The position numbers and the translations under genes are program-made. 64,000 bases of DNA from Punica granatum (taxonomy: Eukaryota; Streptophyta; Magnoliopsida; Myrtales; Lythraceae), in assembly GCF_007655135.1 (NCBI RefSeq), contig NC_045134.1, forward strand, positions 12,482,982-12,546,981, written 5' to 3'. This document shows, in pieces, positions 1-11,422 of this stretch. Every line of letters starts with the position of its first letter. The first letter of the stretch is position 1. Under the pieces are notes generated by a model. It made no database searches and was not told the DNA's origin. It saw nothing but the letters and a program-made list of their open reading frames with translations.

Positions 1-499
1 AAGAAGTCTAAGTGACGAGAATCGACCAGATACCTCTTCATTTGGAACGCCATTCCTCTAATTTATGTATTTTGAGTTAATTTCTTTTTCTTCCTTTCTT
101 ACGGAAAAATGCCTATACGCTTAGTACAATGAAGTAAAAATTTTAATACCTAATAAATGGATATGAATAATCTCATAATGAATGTCGAAATTGATAAAAA
201 CGCGTGTTATTGTACTATACTCTTTTTGATAAATGAAAGCAAATAATGTATTATCCTATTTCAAATATAAATGACAACAAATAAATGGAGAAACTATTTA
301 GTGCATCGACGGTACCACGGCATCGTTGCCACATAGTGATACCTTCCAATCAGAGTGCGGCAGGTGATAAAAGTAACAAGTCAACGGATTCTAATATAGG
401 TGAACTCTGCATTTCTGACAGTTTAGGGCATCAAAAAGAAATGTATGTTCCCAATTTCTTATATTATCTTTATCACTTGAAGATTTCAATCGTCTCCGC

Positions 500-637
500 T
501 CAATTTGATTTAATCGCGCCATGAAATTTGGCATAAGCTTCGATTGATTTCTGCATTTCTCCTAATAGAATGATGCCCTGTTTGGCGAGTTCATCAAGTT
601 CATCGAGAATTTCAGGGATGTAAACGTTGAAGCCGAC
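500..637 (-). pseudogene. Unrecognised coding-like fragment, possible terminal exon
   Basis: The minus strand has 45 codons of protein-like sequence ending in TGA. It starts after an AG that could be a splice acceptor, just inside an in-frame TAA. The translation includes IPEILDELDELAKQG and EMQKSIEAYAKFHG, an amphipathic acidic/basic composition that is unusual for random AT-rich DNA. I do not recognise the family. No upstream exon can be placed with confidence, so this may be the end of a gene or a relic. The call rests on composition only. Confidence 0.2.
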
Positions 638-1694
638 TTAATTTACAAGCCCTATGAGTATGACTTGTAGATCTGAAAGTATACCATAGTATGCACGAGA
701 AAATTTTCTCAAGGATGAACAAGTAATTGTAGTGACCATGCCGAAAAAGAGGAGGGGCAACACAATAATGCTGTTAATATATGGTGGTACTGATGTACTA
801 GATACTTTCTCAAATAAAGAAAATAATATGTCATCAACTATCTAGGAAAAGTTGACTCATATGGTTCAATACTTCTTTCCCTTAATCAAAGTTTCGAGTT
901 CGAATTTTGTGGATGAAAAAAAAATCCTTAATTGGAAGAGTTTTATCCTTAATAGGCTATCGAACTTGATTAGTCACGGCCCACTGAGTTTTTTCATATA
1001 TCATGATACACACCGAAAATAATAATATGTTATCATATTCTCGAAAGCACCCTCAAGTTGTGGATAGAATGCCTATCTTGCGCAATAGGGAGTGAAACCG
1101 ACTACGTAATTACCACTTTCTATATATACCTCTTTATTTCCTCCTCTTATAGTCTCATACACCACCTTTATAATCCAAAAGAATACCCATATATATATAT
1201 ATGCAAGTGTTTGTTATATATATATATATATATATATATATTTCAGTGAAACCTATATATATTCATCGGGAGATCAATAATAGATACGTAAGAAACATAT
1301 TCACTAGTAGTACAATTACAAAATTGTAAAAATCCCACCAGAAACCCTAAATAAAGACATCCGACCGTTAACCCCATTCGGCGGAAAACATAAATGGATA
1401 CATGTCCGCTTTATGCGCAGAATTTTCTACATTTGTACAACTTTTCTCCAACCTATATTTGTGCAGCAGTCAATGCTCCCCAAGTATTTCAAAAGCTAAC
1501 TCCCAGAAATAATGGAAAACACTTACGAAGAGCTGTCCTACAGTTGGATTTCTTCCAATACATCCACACATGGAAAATATGTGTATATATATCACATATA
1601 TATATTCTGATATATTCTAATAGATAATATAAACGATATACCCTATAGTGGTCCACATCCATATACAAATGATGAATAAAACGTTGTAGACACG

Positions 1695-1880
1695 TTATGG
1701 CCTCTTGCAAAATGGAAGACGAGCGATACTCCTGGCCAAGATTAGGAGGCCCTTGTAGAAGCTTGAGAATACCTTACGCTTGATGCTTCCTCGGCAGGGT
1801 GGACCCATGCGCTTGAGCGCCTTCTTGAGGTTTGTGGGTGCTGCTGCCTCGCTGAAGGTCTGTTTACATTTACACTCCAT
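1695..1880 (-). CDS. Hypothetical small basic protein (61 aa)
   Basis: From an internal ATG the minus strand encodes 61 aa. It begins MECKCKQTFSEAAAP and ends with a Lys/Arg-rich tail holding a hydrophobic stretch (FYKGLLILARSIARL) and a final CKRP. There are four cysteines. No signal peptide is obvious and I recognise no family. It is locally GC-richer than the surrounding DNA. It could equally be a chance frame. There is no support from splice sites, a neighbouring exon or a clear promoter. Confidence 0.15.
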   Translation of the reverse strand: MECKCKQTFSEAAAPTNLKKALKRMGPPCRGSIKRKVFSSFYKGLLILARSIARLPFCKRP

Positions 1881-4800
1881 GGTCGATTGCCTAAAAAGAA
1901 GGAAAGCAGGATTCAGCTTGATCATGAATAAAATGATACGCACTTTAAATTAAGATATACGAGAAATTAGTACAATGGAAGAGAGGATCGATGAGAAAGA
2001 TTTTCTTCACACTACACACTTGATTACACTTCACCCTTTTCATTATCTTTGGAAATTATGATTATATATACAACACAGACACAGAGCGATGGAGCTTTCT
2101 CTAATGGCATTATGCTCTTTGTCATTATCATTGTTAGTCTTTTTATATTCATCAGTGCATAGAGCAAGAAATACGCTAAAATGGATGCTTCTTCGCGTTG
2201 AACTTGAACATGAAGTTGCTGATGAGAGTGTGGAATAAACGAATAAAAGGGGCAAAAAGCCAAAACCAACGTTATCCAAAGTCGATTTGGACCACAAGCA
2301 AGTAAAGTTTGGAAAAAATATGTACACTCTTCATTCTTAGTATTATTATTGACATAAATATCCACATCGGAATATTGATATAAATATCGTTATAATTTTG
2401 CTTTTGCATGTATTTATTTTGTCCATTGGAATTACATATAGATCAATACTAGGATTGGAAGGTAAAAATGGGCAGGTACCTAGCACGGAAAACTAGCACA
2501 TAGTAATCGAATTCATGCATAAATAAATACTCCTTTGAGGAAGAAAGTTCTTCCTTGTAAAAGAAATATTTAATTCAATCAAGGATTCATCTTATTCATT
2601 CACGCGTTCATAAAGTTAAATATTATATTATATATTTTGGGTGAATTACGAAGTATACTTTGCCTATTGACTAATCCTCATTAGGCCAACGGCTTAACCC
2701 TGATTATGAGATTCAACTTAATCATAGAGTAATGATATCTGTCATTTCCCAACAAAAATAACATATCTGTGAAAATCTTTCTGGCTTGCAATTAGACATC
2801 TCCAGCTGTTTTGGGTGTTATGCTTCTTATTGTTAATGTACTATAGAAAATTAGTTCTTTCGTAAGTAAGAGACTCGCCAGAAAAAATAAAAGAGCATGG
2901 AAAATTTGGAAGCTTCGTCATGACAAAGAAAATCCAAAAATTCTTACTTATTTTATTGAGTTCGAATGTCTCTCTGCAGTAAATCCTCCTTCTGAAGTCA
3001 CTATCATTATTAATAATAACAAAAAGCGCGTCAATAGGGTCACGATATATCGGATACACGTAAGATGTGCGTGTAATAATGGTCTACGTGGATTTATCGT
3101 TTTGCCAGCCCCCGCCGGCAGCAGCCTTTCCGCATCAAACTATTGATTTTAGGTGCCAATTTCCTTCGAAAATGACCCCTCACATGTTTCTCTTTTCCGA
3201 AAGAAAACATTCATCTCCTCTTGTCTTCGTGTATTATATTATTGTGTTGGGTGTCCGTACAAGAGCAACCTCTGTAACCTTGCTCTCCTCCCCAATCCAG
3301 TCTCCGCTCGGAAAAATTTTTGGTGCCCGGGCTGGACCGTCTAGGAAAGGCTCTAGGACCCTAAGAGTTTTGGTCTCCGGTCATAGATCGAATGCTTAAT
3401 TGGAAGGAGAGATTTCCTATTAATTATTGAACCAGCAATACCGGTCCATCTTGTTACCGTTCAGTTTAGGCTCTTGAGATCTAATTTAGAGGACATCTTC
3501 TTTATTATCATCTTTTCTATTAGTTCTATAAATATATTAAGACTTAGGAAAGTGAATTATGATGAATCCATATACATACATATATAACTTCTGTGGCATG
3601 TTTGATGAATTAGGAAGGGGGAATTTTTCCCTGATCATGTTCGAATGGAATCCCTTTCCTTAATTTGTTTGAATATTGCACCAGGGGATCCGGAATTGGA
3701 ATTCCACATTTTTCGACTGGATCATTATATATAGTTTTAAGCCTAATTGAATCTAATTTTCTTCTTTTAAATATCAAATTAATTAAAAGAATAATTTATT
3801 TATGCAGCAGAAGCTAACCCTACCGTGTGATTTTACAATTTATGAAAGGGGGTTATAAATTAGTAACCAAGCTATTCTTGTTTTATAAGTTTGTAACTCA
3901 GTTATTAATTAATTTTGTAACTATTATTAATTAAAGTACTAAACCAAGGATGCCATCGAAAAAATAGTATGAAACCAAAGACAGATAACATAAACCATTA
4001 TAAAAAGGATAAAATAAGCCAACAGAGCTAATTAAATGAAAGCAAATTAGATTAGAAAAAAAAAAAAGCAAATCAATATATGGAAAAGACAAAGGAAAGG
4101 AAGGCGGAGGGGAGAAGAGGCTGCCCTTGACTCTCTCTGTCTCTCCCATGCACTAATCCCACGCAAGAGAAGGCAAAGATAGGCGAAGACGAGAAGACAT
4201 CTTTTTTTAATAAATAATGGTGGACAGCAGTGATGTTTTTTGTCGCCTCCCATTATGTAATTTCCCGACTCACATATTTAACTGAGAATATATTAAACGA
4301 ACTGAACAATTAGCGCAAGCACTGATTTCATTAGCATAGCATTACTAAAACTTAGTATAATTTACAGAAGTCTGTATACCTCAAATCTAAGCAAAGAGCA
4401 CACTTCTAGCAAATATTTTGACACGAATACATAGAGGGGTCTTCCTTGAAATTATCAAATCACATTAGAGTAAGCTTGGAGCCACTAAAATCATAATCTT
4501 TTATAGTAAAGACGAGAAGACTCAATAAAGGGGAGGGGCGCACATATGCTATTCCATCGGGCATGTTGGCCAAATCAATTGTTGTTTGTAGTTAAATGGG
4601 CCCCAACCTCTTCTTCGGGCCCATAAAGAAGAGCGACTCAACTTTCGGATGAACCAAGTTTACCGAGATAATTCATGAGAAAGCCCAGTATATTAACAGG
4701 GCGTTTGGTTCGAGTATCATTTGGTTACATGGAATGAGAAAATTGAAAAAAAAATCTAACTATGGAATTTTTTTTAGGTTAAAAGTTTGAATATGATATT

Positions 4801-4924
4801 TTTGCGTTTATATTGAATTACGAGAAATGTGGGTGATAATATAATATAAGATTTATTTTTACAGAGATGATTGTGGATTCAATGACCGTAATCTCCGTTG
4901 CAATCTAACAATTTAACATGTTTT

Positions 4925-5228
4925 AAGGGGGCATTTGTTTTATGTAAAGTTCGAATTTTACATAGTATTTTACGGTATTTGTTTATAGAGGTTATAAAAG
5001 TTAACCATTGTAATCATTTGCTTAAGTTAGAATTTTGCATTCATGATCGGTAAAAATTTTACATTTAAAACAAGTGGAATTCCATAGTTTTGAATGCAAA
5101 GTCTTTATCGACCATAGCTGTAAATTTCTAACTCGAGTAAATGATTATAACAATTAACTTTTACGACCTTTACAAACAGACGCCCTAAAATACAATACAA
5201 AGTGGACTTTACATAGAATCAAACGGCG
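4925..5228. mobile_element. Foldback MITE (about 300 bp, near-complete hairpin)
   Basis: The two halves are inverted copies of each other along almost their full length. The left half starts with GGGGGCATTTGTTTTATG. The right half ends with the reverse complement of a close variant (CGCCGTTTGATTCTATG). The arms meet at a TGGAATTCCA palindrome near 5075-5087. The arms remain recognisable with scattered substitutions, including shared blocks around GGTTATAAAAGTTAA. No coding capacity is seen. The terminal motif resembles hAT-type MITEs, but I could not define a target-site duplication, so the superfamily is uncertain. Confidence 0.75.
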
Positions 5229-6020
5229 AGAAAAATGTACATAAAAAAAAGAAAGCATTATGGGTTTCGTGGATGATACTGAGTGGAGGGTTGCATAGCA
5301 CTGTCTCTATGTTTTTTTCACCTAATATTTTGACCCACGAGCCATTATTTTGAACTTCTACAATGACATATCCTTCACCGTTGAATCGTGATGGTGGAAT
5401 ACAATGGTCAACAAGCGATGTAATTCGACAGTCGTGATTCAATGCCACACAATCCGGTTTCGAATTTTGTGCCACCTCAATCAAGGTTATCAAGATCGCG
5501 GTCCTAAATAGAATCGTAAGGGAATTCAAAAATCTAGGATCAATCATAAAATCTTACATATAATTAAAAAATATATATGAAAATATAAATTATAGTTTTC
5601 TTTGAATTTCTTAACTCATAACCCATATTTACCATTCAAGAATAGTGGACTTGCATTATCAGAGATGATAAAATTTAGAAAAAGAAAATATAGGCCAAGC
5701 CTTCTTAAGATCAATTGACCGGGGATTCGGCCACAACATTGGGTTATGAATGCAATGGACTTGGGCCTAATTCTGTTAAGATTGTCAAATTGAGCACAGG
5801 GTAAGGATCGGTTGAATTGCACCGATCCTACAATTTTATGATCCACAACCGATCATGCCCCGATCCTTTTTTATCAATCTTTTAAGCATAATCAAATTAA
5901 GTAGCTTGCCCAAAAATTGACTTTGGCACTTCCAGCATCAGAAAAATCTCGGATACATCCAAAAATAGTAAAAGTAAATAAATAAAAAAAAATAAAAAAT
6001 AAATGAGGCCGTCTCGTCTC

Positions 6021-6032
6021 GTCTATATTATG
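6021..6032 (+). promoter_or_regulatory. Candidate TATA box of the PMT26-like gene
   Basis: CTATATTA lies in a GC-richer stretch, with a pyrimidine-rich, leader-like sequence following from about 6040 to 6345. It is about 1.1 kb upstream of the start codon, which fits if the 5' UTR carries the proposed intron. The position is inferred only. Confidence 0.3.
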
Positions 6033-6345
6033 AGGGACGCCCGGCTTTCTTTTCATCCCAAGGGTTTATGAGCCAGCGAGCGAACGATGAGCATCTCCAG
6101 CTGAACTCCAATATATACATATATACACAAATACATACATATAGTTTATATATTATTAATATTACATATATAAGCCGACGACGGGACCTACCAGATTTCT
6201 GCTTTCCTCAACGCCAAATCAAATTTCGACTCTGTTTCTTTCTTTTTGCCCTTTTCTTCCCTTCCACCCGATTTCTTCCTCCTTTCAAGAACGATCGCAT
6301 TCACGCCCACGACACTGCCCATCTGTCGGCTATGCTCAAGAACCA

Positions 6346-7112
6346 GTGAGTGAGGTAGGCACAGTGTGATGTGAGCTCTCCTTCTTCAGTCGCTCTCTAC
6401 CCTTCATCAATGGCGTTCTGGGTTGCTCTGTTCTTGTTCAAAAACTCCACGATGATTGACGATTTGATGGCGTCTTTGACTTTCCCGTGCGCATCCGCGT
6501 CGTATTTCTTTCGGGTTTTATTATTAGCATCTGCTTGTATAATCACTGTGTCAGTGTTGGGTGAGGTGCCGGGATTGATGGGGTGGGTTTTCTTGGATGC
6601 TATAGCTTGAATCATGAGGGAAAAAGTTCGCCCTTTTTGGTTTTGCAAATGATGGCGGGCTCGGCCCGGGTTCGTCCTTTCACCTTGTAATCATTAACAT
6701 TAGGATCTGCTCTTAGATGATGTCTCGCCTTTTGGTTCGATGCAATCATTGTACCTCTTCAAGATTTTAGTTTGTGTGTCTAGCTGTACTATACTTGTAT
6801 ACTGTATATAGAGACGCAAGTAATAAATATACGTACGTTCTTGGAAGGATCGAATTGGGCTCATCTTCGATGATTTAATTGTTCCTGGATGGTGTGAACT
6901 CGTTCTGGGCATGTATAAATACCCTATTGAATAGTGGATATACAGATCTAATCAGTTCTGGGACCATTGTTGATGTACGTCAATGAATGCCAGTGTAGAG
7001 GGTAACATAGTGTCTTTACAAGAAATGGAATAAGAATTTGAGTTAAATACTGTGATTTTATATTATTATTATGGATCTTAGAGGATGTTTGATGATTTGC
7101 TTGTGTCTCCAG
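6346..7112 (+). other. Probable 5'-UTR intron of the PMT26-like gene
   Basis: A consensus donor (GTGAGTGAGG) follows a pyrimidine-rich leader at 6345. A T-rich acceptor ending CTCCAG lies at 7112, 30 bases before the ATG at 7143. Long 5'-UTR introns are common in plant housekeeping genes. Open frames inside this stretch (for example 6371-6610) have no family resemblance. This is inferred from splice signals alone. Confidence 0.45.
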
Positions 7113-7142
7113 GAGTGTGTATTAAATTTTACGGATTGAGAG

Positions 7143-10100
7143 ATGGCTACTGTGAGGTACTCCCGGATCGACGGGAGAAGACCGGTGAACTACTGTTCAA
7201 CTGTGGCGGTAGTGACAGTCGTTGCTTTCAGTTTGTTTGCGGTCTGGATGTTTATGTCATCGTCCATCGTCCCAGCAAAGATCACTGGCACATTGTATCA
7301 AGAGAATAATGATAGCAACACTAATAATGTGGGAGAGAGAGGGGTTGTGAATAGTCCTGGGCAGCAATTTGAGGATAGCTCAGGCGATCTACCGGAAAGT
7401 GATGAGAAAACGGTTGAGAAACAATTAGAAGGAACAGGTAAGGAGAGAAATGAAGGTCTGGTGAAGGGTTCTGATGATAAGACTGACTCGGAGAAACCTG
7501 TTGACGAAGCTGGAGTGAACTCGGAGTCGAAGAATGCAGAGGTAAATAAAGAGGGAGATAATCCTGGTAAGGGGACTGGTGATGAGAAAATGGATAATGA
7601 AAATAATGAAGATGCTGAAAACAATAGCGAATTTGGGAATGGGGAGACACAACAAACTGAAGACGAGAAATCAGAAATGAAACAGGAAGATAGAGCAGTG
7701 ACCGATAATGATGAGCAAGCCGAGGGAAATCAGGATGAAGACTCCAAGAAAACTAGTTCCGGAAGTAAGGCAGAGCCTGAGAAAAAGGTTCAGGGTCCAG
7801 ATGATGTCCTTCCCACGGCGGAAAAATCAGAGATTTTAAAGGAGACTACCACTCAGGATGGGGCGTGGTCAACTCAGGCTACGGAGTCCCAGAATGAGAA
7901 GAAATCTCAGGAGCACTCTGTTTCGAAGGAGGTGACTGATTATCACTGGAAAGTTTGCAACACAACTGCAGGGCCTGATTACATCCCTTGCCTTGACAAC
8001 TGGCAAGTGGTTAGAAGGCTTCCAGAAACAAAGCATTTTCAGCACCGGGAGAGGCACTGCCCCAGTGAAGCTCCCACCTGTCTTGTTCCTCTCCCCACGG
8101 GATACAAAAAGCCAGTCCCTTGGCCTAAAAGCAGGGAAAAGGTCTGTTACATCATATACTGCTAAAACCTTGTTTGGTCTATATTTTCTACTTCCTGCTA
8201 ATGCTGATACTCTCGATGCAGATATGGTTCTACAATGTTCCACACAAAAAGCTAGCTGAGGTCAAGGGGCACCAAAATTGGGTGAAAGTCAGCGGTGAAT
8301 ATTTAACTTTTCCTGGAGGTGGAACTCAGTTTATTCACGGAGCTACTGGTTATATCAACCTTATTGAGCGTGTAAGATTTTGCAGTATTACTTGTTGCAT
8401 TTTTGTATCTCTTTTACAAACCATCACTTTCTCTACTCCTAAGGAAATTTGCTTGTATCGTCTCTTATTCGATTACTGTCTTCTGAATCAAGGCTTTGAC
8501 AAACAAACTACACAACTTGACCATGTTGAACTGGAAACTAAACTGAACCGACCTCTTTTAAAGATACATAGTTTTCTTTGTTGTCCCTAAATTTCTTTTA
8601 CGTACATTAATAGCAATTTGAGGTTGATTTATATAGTGACAAAGTCCCATCTCAGTAAATGAGCTCTCACCCAACACACCAATTTCTCGTTTCGTCAGAA
8701 ACCTGTGCATGAGAGTATTTTTCCCATTTCTGACAAGCTTCTATTGGATTCAGGGGCTGCCTGCTATTGCATGGGGCAAACAGAGCAGGGTGATACTTGA
8801 TGTGGGATGTGGTGTCGCGAGCTTCGGAGGCTATTTATATGATAAAGATGTTCTTGCTATGTCTTTTGCCCCCAAAGACGAGCATGAAGCTCAAGTTCAG
8901 TTTGCTCTCGAACGCGGGATCCCTGCTATATTGGAGGTGATGGGAACCCAGAGGCTACCTTTCCCTGCTGGTGTGTTCGATATCGTTCACTGTGCAAGGT
9001 GTAGGGTCCCTTGGCATGTTGAAGGTAATACCTCTCGCAACTCAGGATGGTATGCTCTTCTGTGAAATAATAGTAGTTATAATTGTCTATAGAACATGTA
9101 AATCGATGATCCAGTAGACTTTTGTATGTACTTTAAGTGGGGTAATAACCATTCAGCTGATATAAACAGCCATTTAAGCTACCAGCCTCAACTTAATCGA
9201 CAAAATTTTCAGTTAGAAATTTAGGACAATTGGTCAAGGTAGGGCATAACTCATTGCAACTCTTTATGTCCATGGCCTCTTGTTCATTACATAAGTTTTT
9301 CTTTTTCTATTAACACAATAAGTGGATTCAGTGTGAAGAAAAATTCTCTTTGGTGAAATTCAGGTGGCAAACTTCTCTTGGAGCTCAATCGCGTACTGAG
9401 ACCCGGTGGTTACTTTGTCTGGTCCGCCACTCCAGTGTACAGGAGGAATCCTGAAGATTCTGGAATCTGGAAAGGTGAAATAATCTCAAACAGCTTCGAT
9501 TTTTCATTTGGACTGATTCTTTCTATATCATTTTAAAACTTCTCTTCATGTGTTATTTGTAATTGGTCGCAGAAATGTCCAAATTGACGAAAGCCATGTG
9601 TTGGGACCTTGTTACAATTGTAAAAGACAAAACTAACGGAGTTGCAACAGCAATATACCAAAAACCAACTTCAAATGACTGCTATCAGAATAGACCTGAA
9701 AAGGAACCTCCGCTCTGCAAAGAATCTGATGATCGGAATGCTGCATGGTACGTTTGTTTTGTCCTTCTTTCCTTTTCTGCCTATAATTTGATCGGCCAGA
9801 GGTGGTTTCCCTGTCTATTGATTCTCTTAGATATTTGAATCTATAAACTGCAATATATAGCATAATTTAATTATGGAAACATTATCGACGAGCACTTAGT
9901 TTCAGAAAGGGCATCTTTTGGTTCCACGAAAGATTTTTATTTGATAAACTTCCTATCACCGAGATCCTGTAAGAGGCTTGAGTACCTTAATTCTGTGAAA
10001 GAGAAATTACTGAGGAGAATTTTCCTGTCTGGGTTTCAAATGACTCTAGGAAGGTGCCCATGGAAGCATGCATGCACAGAGTTCCGGTGGATGCATCAGA

Positions 10101-11422
10101 GCGTGGATCCCACTGGCCGGAGCAATGGCCGGCCCGACTGGAGAAACCGCCGTATTGGCTCAACAATAAAGCTGGAGTATATGGCAAGGCCGCTCCAGAA
10201 GATTTTACCGCAGATTACGAGCATTGGAAGAATGTTGTCTCCCAGTCATATTTGCACGGTATTGGAATCAGCTGGTCCTCTGTCAGGAATGTCATGGACA
10301 TGAGAGCTGTCTACGGAGGGTAAGCTGTTCTTGCACAGCTAGGTGCACTTCTTAATTGCTGTAAAAATATTTGTTCTCACCTGCTCGACAAGTGTCCGTG
10401 TTGTGCTTTAGAGGTTTCTGTTACGCTATATGCGTGTCTTTTTTGTTTTCCTTGAGTTGGGGGTTGGGTTCATCGTGGAAAGCATGAGCACTTACGTTTG
10501 ATTGTGATGAAACTAAACTGAAGAATTTCAAGGCATTTATTTTATGCAAGAGAGGAAGCGGAGCTGTCTGTCCGAATTAATATTATGAGAATGCAGGATC
10601 TTATACCGTTTTAAGGATAAAATTGATTGACCATTTTGATAAGAAAGATTTGTAAAACCTTCTTCTGTTTAAATTTTCTGCAACTGATTGACAGTCACCG
10701 CATAGAGTCCTACAAAAGTTCCTCAGGTTGCAATGCATTGGTACCTCTGTTGATTTTCATCATTCTTGTGTATAACTTTGTGCCTTTTCTTATAGGTTCG
10801 CTGCTGCCCTGAAAGATTTGAAATTGTGGGTAATGAATGTAGTTCCAATCGACTCTCCCGACACTCTGCCTATAATCTACGAGCGAGGTTTGTTTGGGAT
10901 GTACCACGACTGGTGCGAATCTTTCAACACATACCCGAGAACCTACGACCTTCTTCATGCAGATCATCTTTTCTCCAACCTGAAGAAGAGGTTTGTTCTT
11001 CTTTGTTCTACTTGCTTATGTTATAAAAACAGGGTGCTCCATGAGTCCAGATGGTTCATTGGTATAATGTGAGCCAGACCGTGATATCAGTCATAATTGA
11101 CAACAGTCTTCACAGATATCGTCCCATAGATGATTCAATAGCATAGTTCAGGTACTAATATGATTGTGGCCGATGGTAATATTTTGTTTGCAGATGCAAG
11201 CTAGCATCAGTGATGGCAGAAGTCGACCGGATCCTGAGGCCAGAAGGGGAGTTCATAGTGCGGGACAATGTGGAAACCATAGCCGAGATCGAGAGCATGG
11301 TCAAATCCCTGCAGTGGGAGATCAGATTAACATATTCCCAAGGCAAAGAGGGATTGCTGTGTCTCCAGAAGACCATGTGGCGTCCTGAGGCTGTGGAAAC
11401 AATTACTTCAGCAATTATATGA
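7143..11422 (+). CDS. PMT26: Putative methyltransferase, PMT26-like (eight coding exons)
   Basis: Exons join 7143-8141, 8222-8371, 8754-9024, 9364-9474, 9573-9747, 10050-10319, 10796-10990 and 11194-11422. All introns are GT-AG, phases match, and the product is 799 aa. The protein is a type II membrane protein. A short basic N-terminus ([10 protein letters not shown]) precedes a transmembrane helix at about 17-39. A long Glu/Lys/Asp-rich linker runs to about 265, followed by the DUF248 methyltransferase domain. The SAM-binding motif DVGCG is at 399-403. Family blocks include [47 protein letters not shown] and [13 protein letters not shown]. The family includes QUA2 and acts in the Golgi on cell-wall pectin. 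The N-terminus and the ending VETITSAI favour the PMT26 branch over PMT24/25. No disabling change is seen. The substrate is inferred from the family. Confidence 0.93.

Larger units (their letters stand above)
1..6000. other. Gene-poor AT-rich intergenic region
   Basis: No complete gene is supported here. Short open frames on both strands lack recognisable domains, splice context or family resemblance. Listed separately are a possible coding relic near 500-637, a small basic reading frame near 1695-1880 and a foldback MITE near 4925-5228. A (TA)n run lies at about 1215-1241. A minus-strand open stretch at 5209-5547 contains several cysteines but matches nothing I know. Confidence 0.6.

Noticed and set aside
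5209..5547. 112-codon minus-strand frame with several cysteines
   Set aside because: Looked briefly like a WAK extracellular fragment (SKPDC), but the GUB_WAK cysteine pattern is absent and its end overlaps the MITE at 4925-5228.
7298..7655. Minus-strand frames opposite PMT exon 1
   Set aside because: Shadow of the Glu/Lys-rich coding sequence on the other strand.
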